Shown one piece after another: positions 62,144-64,000 of a stretch of 64,000 bases of DNA. A program made the translations under genes and the position numbers. The stretch comes from an endosymbiont of Bathymodiolus septemdierum str. Myojin knoll. GTDB taxonomy: Bacteria; Pseudomonadota; Gammaproteobacteria; PS1; Pseudothioglobaceae. Position 1 is the stretch's first letter, and each line of letters begins with the position of its first letter. The stretch is taken from the NCBI RefSeq assembly GCF_001547755.1, contig NZ_AP013042.1:434001-498000 (forward strand), in the 5' to 3' direction. The notes beneath the pieces are model-generated. The model was given only the letters and a program-made list of their open reading frames with translations. It was not told where the DNA came from and searched no databases.

Positions 62144-62668
62144 ATTAAAAAACCAAATAGAATACGAATTAATAACGATATTAAAGTTTCGAAAGTTCGT
62201 GTCATTGATAGTAAAGGCGAACAGGCTGGTGTATTAAGTACCAGTCAAGCATTAGAAATGGCAGTGGCTGCTAAACTTGATTTGGTTGAAGTATCACCGA
62301 ATGCAGAGCCACCTGTTTGCAAAATAATGGATTTTGGTAAATATCGGTACGAGCAAAAGAAACAACTGAGTGACCAAAAAAGAAAACAAAAGAAAAACAC
62401 CGTTAAAACCATTAAATATCGCCCGGGTACAGAAGAGGGTGATTACCAAATAAAAATGAGAAATTTGGTCAAGTTTTTAGATAATGGCGATAAGGTTAAA
62501 GTCAGTATTTGGTTCCGTGGACGCGAAATGCAGCACAGAGAATTAGGTATGGAAATGCTTGATAGAATTGAGAAAGATACAGAAGAATTTGCCAATGTAG
62601 AGCAAAAGGCAAAGATGGAGGGTCGCCAGCTAGGCATGATGCTGGCCCCCAAATCAAAGAAAAAATAA
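62144..62668 (+). CDS. infC: Translation initiation factor IF-3, ATT start
   Basis: 174 residues when read from the ATT at 62144 (IKKPNRIRINNDIKVSKVRV), which restores the complete N-terminal IF3 domain. GAGGA lies 6 bp before it and overlaps the thrS end. The next ATG in frame (62258) would lose about 38 residues. The remainder has KLDLVEVSPNAEPPVCKIMD and GDKVKVSIWFRGREMQH. The rare start is conserved in enterobacteria, where it lets IF3 repress its own translation. Confidence 0.94.
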   Translation: MKKPNRIRINNDIKVSKVRVIDSKGEQAGVLSTSQALEMAVAAKLDLVEVSPNAEPPVCKIMDFGKYRYEQKKQLSDQKRKQKKNTVKTIKYRPGTEEGDYQIKMRNLVKFLDNGDKVKVSIWFRGREMQHRELGMEMLDRIEKDTEEFANVEQKAKMEGRQLGMMLAPKSKKK

Positions 62669-62743
62669 GCGCTGCTTATTTTAGTTGTTTAATCGTTACT
62701 TATTAAGGGTAACTTATATGTCCAAGAGGACAAGGAGAAAATT

Positions 62744-62941
62744 ATGCCGAAGTTAAAAACCAATAGAGGCGCTGCAAAGCGCTTTAAAAAGACTGCCAGT
62801 GGTGGTTACAAATGTAAACACTCTCACCTGCGTCATATTTTGACCAAGAAGAGTACTTCTAGAAAGCGTAGCTTGCGTTCACCAGACATGGTCGAGAAAG
62901 TCGATGTCCCAATGGTTCGCAAAATGTTACCGTATAGTTAA
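62744..62941 (+). CDS. rpmI: 50S ribosomal protein L35
   Basis: 65 residues, [20 protein letters not shown], with the family C-terminus [21 protein letters not shown] in two parts. A GGAG ribosome site precedes it. Standard position between infC and rplT. Confidence 0.97.
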   Translation: MPKLKTNRGAAKRFKKTASGGYKCKHSHLRHILTKKSTSRKRSLRSPDMVEKVDVPMVRKMLPYS

Positions 62942-62960
62942 TCAATAGGAGTATAAGAAA

Positions 62961-63317
62961 ATGGCAAGAGTATCAAGAGGTGTGCAAGCGCACGCAAAAC
63001 ATAAGAAAATTTTAAAGAAAGCCAAAGGCTACTACGGCGCTAGATCAAAAGTCTATCGTGTTGCTAAGCAAGCGGTTATCAAAGCAGGTCAATATGCGTA
63101 TCGTGACCGTCGTCAAAAGCGTCGTCAGTTTCGTAGGTTGTGGATTGTTCGTATTAACGCTGAAGCGCGTAACAATGGTTTAAGCTATTCAAGAATGATT
63201 GACGGTCTGAATAAAGCAGGTATTGAAATTGACCGCAAAGTTTTATCAGATATAGCAATTTTTGACAAAGCAGCGTTCGCACAGATTGCAGAGCAAGCGA
63301 AAGTAGCTTTGGCATAA
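62961..63317 (+). CDS. rplT: 50S ribosomal protein L20
   Basis: 118 residues: [38 protein letters not shown] and the C-terminal [20 protein letters not shown] match L20. In E. coli L20 also represses rpmI-rplT translation. AGGAG ribosome site, 19 bp after rpmI. Confidence 0.97.
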   Translation: MARVSRGVQAHAKHKKILKKAKGYYGARSKVYRVAKQAVIKAGQYAYRDRRQKRRQFRRLWIVRINAEARNNGLSYSRMIDGLNKAGIEIDRKVLSDIAIFDKAAFAQIAEQAKVALA

Positions 63318-63365
63318 ATAATGTTAGAATAGAACTTTAGATAATAAGAAAAAAGGAGCAGGCGT

Positions 63366-63842
63366 ATGAAAAATAAGGTTATTTTATTAATGTTAGTTGT
63401 ATTTTTGACATCTTGTCAATCTTCAACAAATCGTTTTACGCAAGATGAGAGGGGTGCAAATACTTATTCTTCTACTGAAACTGGTCAATTATCTAGCGTA
63501 TTGGAAGGCAATATTATTTCTATTAAGCAAGTTCGATTATCAGGTTCTAAAGGTATGGGTTCTGGTATTGGCACAGCGTTAGGGGCTGTAACTGGCGCTA
63601 GTGTAGTCGGTAGTGATGATAGTGATAAGGCCGCAGGCGCCATTATTGGTGGTTTGTTGGGTGCAATGGCAGGTAGAGCAATTGAGGAAAACGCCACGGC
63701 TGACACTGGATTTGAATTTTTAGTTAAATTAAGTAGTGATGTAATCAAAGCTTTTGTACAAAAATCTAAGCAAGGATTGAGAGTTGGTGATCAGGTGTAT
63801 GTACTTTATGGTAATGGCACAGCGCGTTTAACGCGTAAATAA
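63366..63842 (+). CDS. Glycine-zipper outer-membrane lipoprotein (SlyB-like)
   Basis: 158 residues. Lipobox LTSC (Cys17) after the signal MKNKVILLMLVVFL. A glycine-zipper region (GSGIGTALGAVTGAS, then AAGAIIGGLLGAMAGRAIE) is flanked by soluble beta segments (GNIISIKQVRL, LRVGDQVYVLYGNGTARL), the SlyB/Pcp layout. It sits between rplT and pheS, an unusual place for an envelope gene, with its own AAAAGGAG ribosome site. Confidence 0.83.
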   Translation: MKNKVILLMLVVFLTSCQSSTNRFTQDERGANTYSSTETGQLSSVLEGNIISIKQVRLSGSKGMGSGIGTALGAVTGASVVGSDDSDKAAGAIIGGLLGAMAGRAIEENATADTGFEFLVKLSSDVIKAFVQKSKQGLRVGDQVYVLYGNGTARLTRK

Positions 63843-63852
63843 TTGACTCACA

Positions 63853-64000
63853 GTGATAGATGATATCCTCAGTAGAGCAAAAGACTCTATTGAAAAAGCA
63901 CAAAGTTTAGGTGAACTTGAGGATTTAAGAGTTGCATTCTTAGGTAAGAAAGGTGAACTGACGGCTCTTCTTAAAGGACTTGGGCAGTTGAGTGCGCAGG
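63853..64000 (+). CDS. pheS: Phenylalanyl-tRNA synthetase alpha subunit (partial, runs off the right edge)
   Basis: The frame from GTG 63853 gives IDDILSRAKDSIEKAQSLG then LEDLRVAFLGKKGELTALLKG, the N-terminal coiled-coil of PheS with the conserved FLGKKGELT segment. Position after rplT supports it. The start has no strong ribosome site; about 49 codons are in the window. Confidence 0.88.
   Translation, partial: MIDDILSRAKDSIEKAQSLGELEDLRVAFLGKKGELTALLKGLGQLSAQ

Overview
The window is an AT-rich gammaproteobacterial chromosome segment. Housekeeping blocks (ribD-recA-recX, pyrG, der-yfgM-hisS, rpsF-rpsR-rplI-dnaB-alr, radC-mtgA-tsaB, a partial ccm cluster, hupB-tRNAs-ppiD, lspA, thiO, recJ, thrS-infC-rpmI-rplT-pheS) alternate with accessory islands. 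The low GC, tight operons and a thiol-dioxygenase/hypotaurine-type cluster suggest a marine sulfur-oxidising lineage of the SUP05/Thioglobus/mussel-symbiont kind. That placement is an inference from gene content only.

Region 1 (1-4.6 kb) is core: ribD (cut at the left edge), recA, recX with an apparent CTG start, pdxB, ung and an ScsD-like thioredoxin. Region 2 (4.6-12.15 kb) is an island lying between two copies of the 5' end of tpm. The left copy has lost its start codon and is split by a decayed IS256-family element. Inside the island is a textbook integron layout: a 49-codon remnant of an integron-type integrase on the minus strand, then rightward cassettes whose terminal core sites match exactly. 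Cassette 1 carries a lipoprotein gene and a small unknown gene. Cassette 2 (about 4.6 kb) carries a complete two-gene Hachiman anti-phage system (hamA nuclease, hamB helicase).

Region 3 (12.2-28.6 kb) starts with tpm, a cold-shock-domain membrane protein, a lytic-transglycosylase-like lipoprotein, a Rieske protein and a TrpD2-like enzyme. Next comes a tight cluster encoding a cysteine-sulfinate-decarboxylase-like enzyme, a cysteine-dioxygenase-like cupin, two ATP-grasp proteins and a TVP38-like membrane protein; this may make hypotaurine or a ligated derivative. After a YHS protein on the other strand comes a bufferin system: an ECF sigma and anti-sigma pair divergent from bufA, a periplasmic rhodanese, bufB, bufC and doxX. 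The same transcription unit seems to continue into a glutamate-synthase-like FMN enzyme, a ThDP enzyme and an aldehyde dehydrogenase.

Region 4 (28.6-31.6 kb) is a second, smaller cassette-bearing region. It holds a partial attC, a complete 459-bp cassette encoding a protein built wholly of 17-residue repeats, three small lipoproteins, and a 92-residue protein lying between direct repeats of the msbA 3' end. Region 5 (31.6-64 kb) is mostly core. Its exceptions are a tRNA-Asp 3'-half duplication and a STAND-like NTPase with near-identical tandem repeats, lodged between lspA and thiO. The window ends inside pheS.

Recurring theme: several accessory insertions (next to tpm, msbA and tRNA-Asp) are bordered by partial duplications of the neighbouring core gene, so insertion here seems to leave scars of about 90-160 bp.
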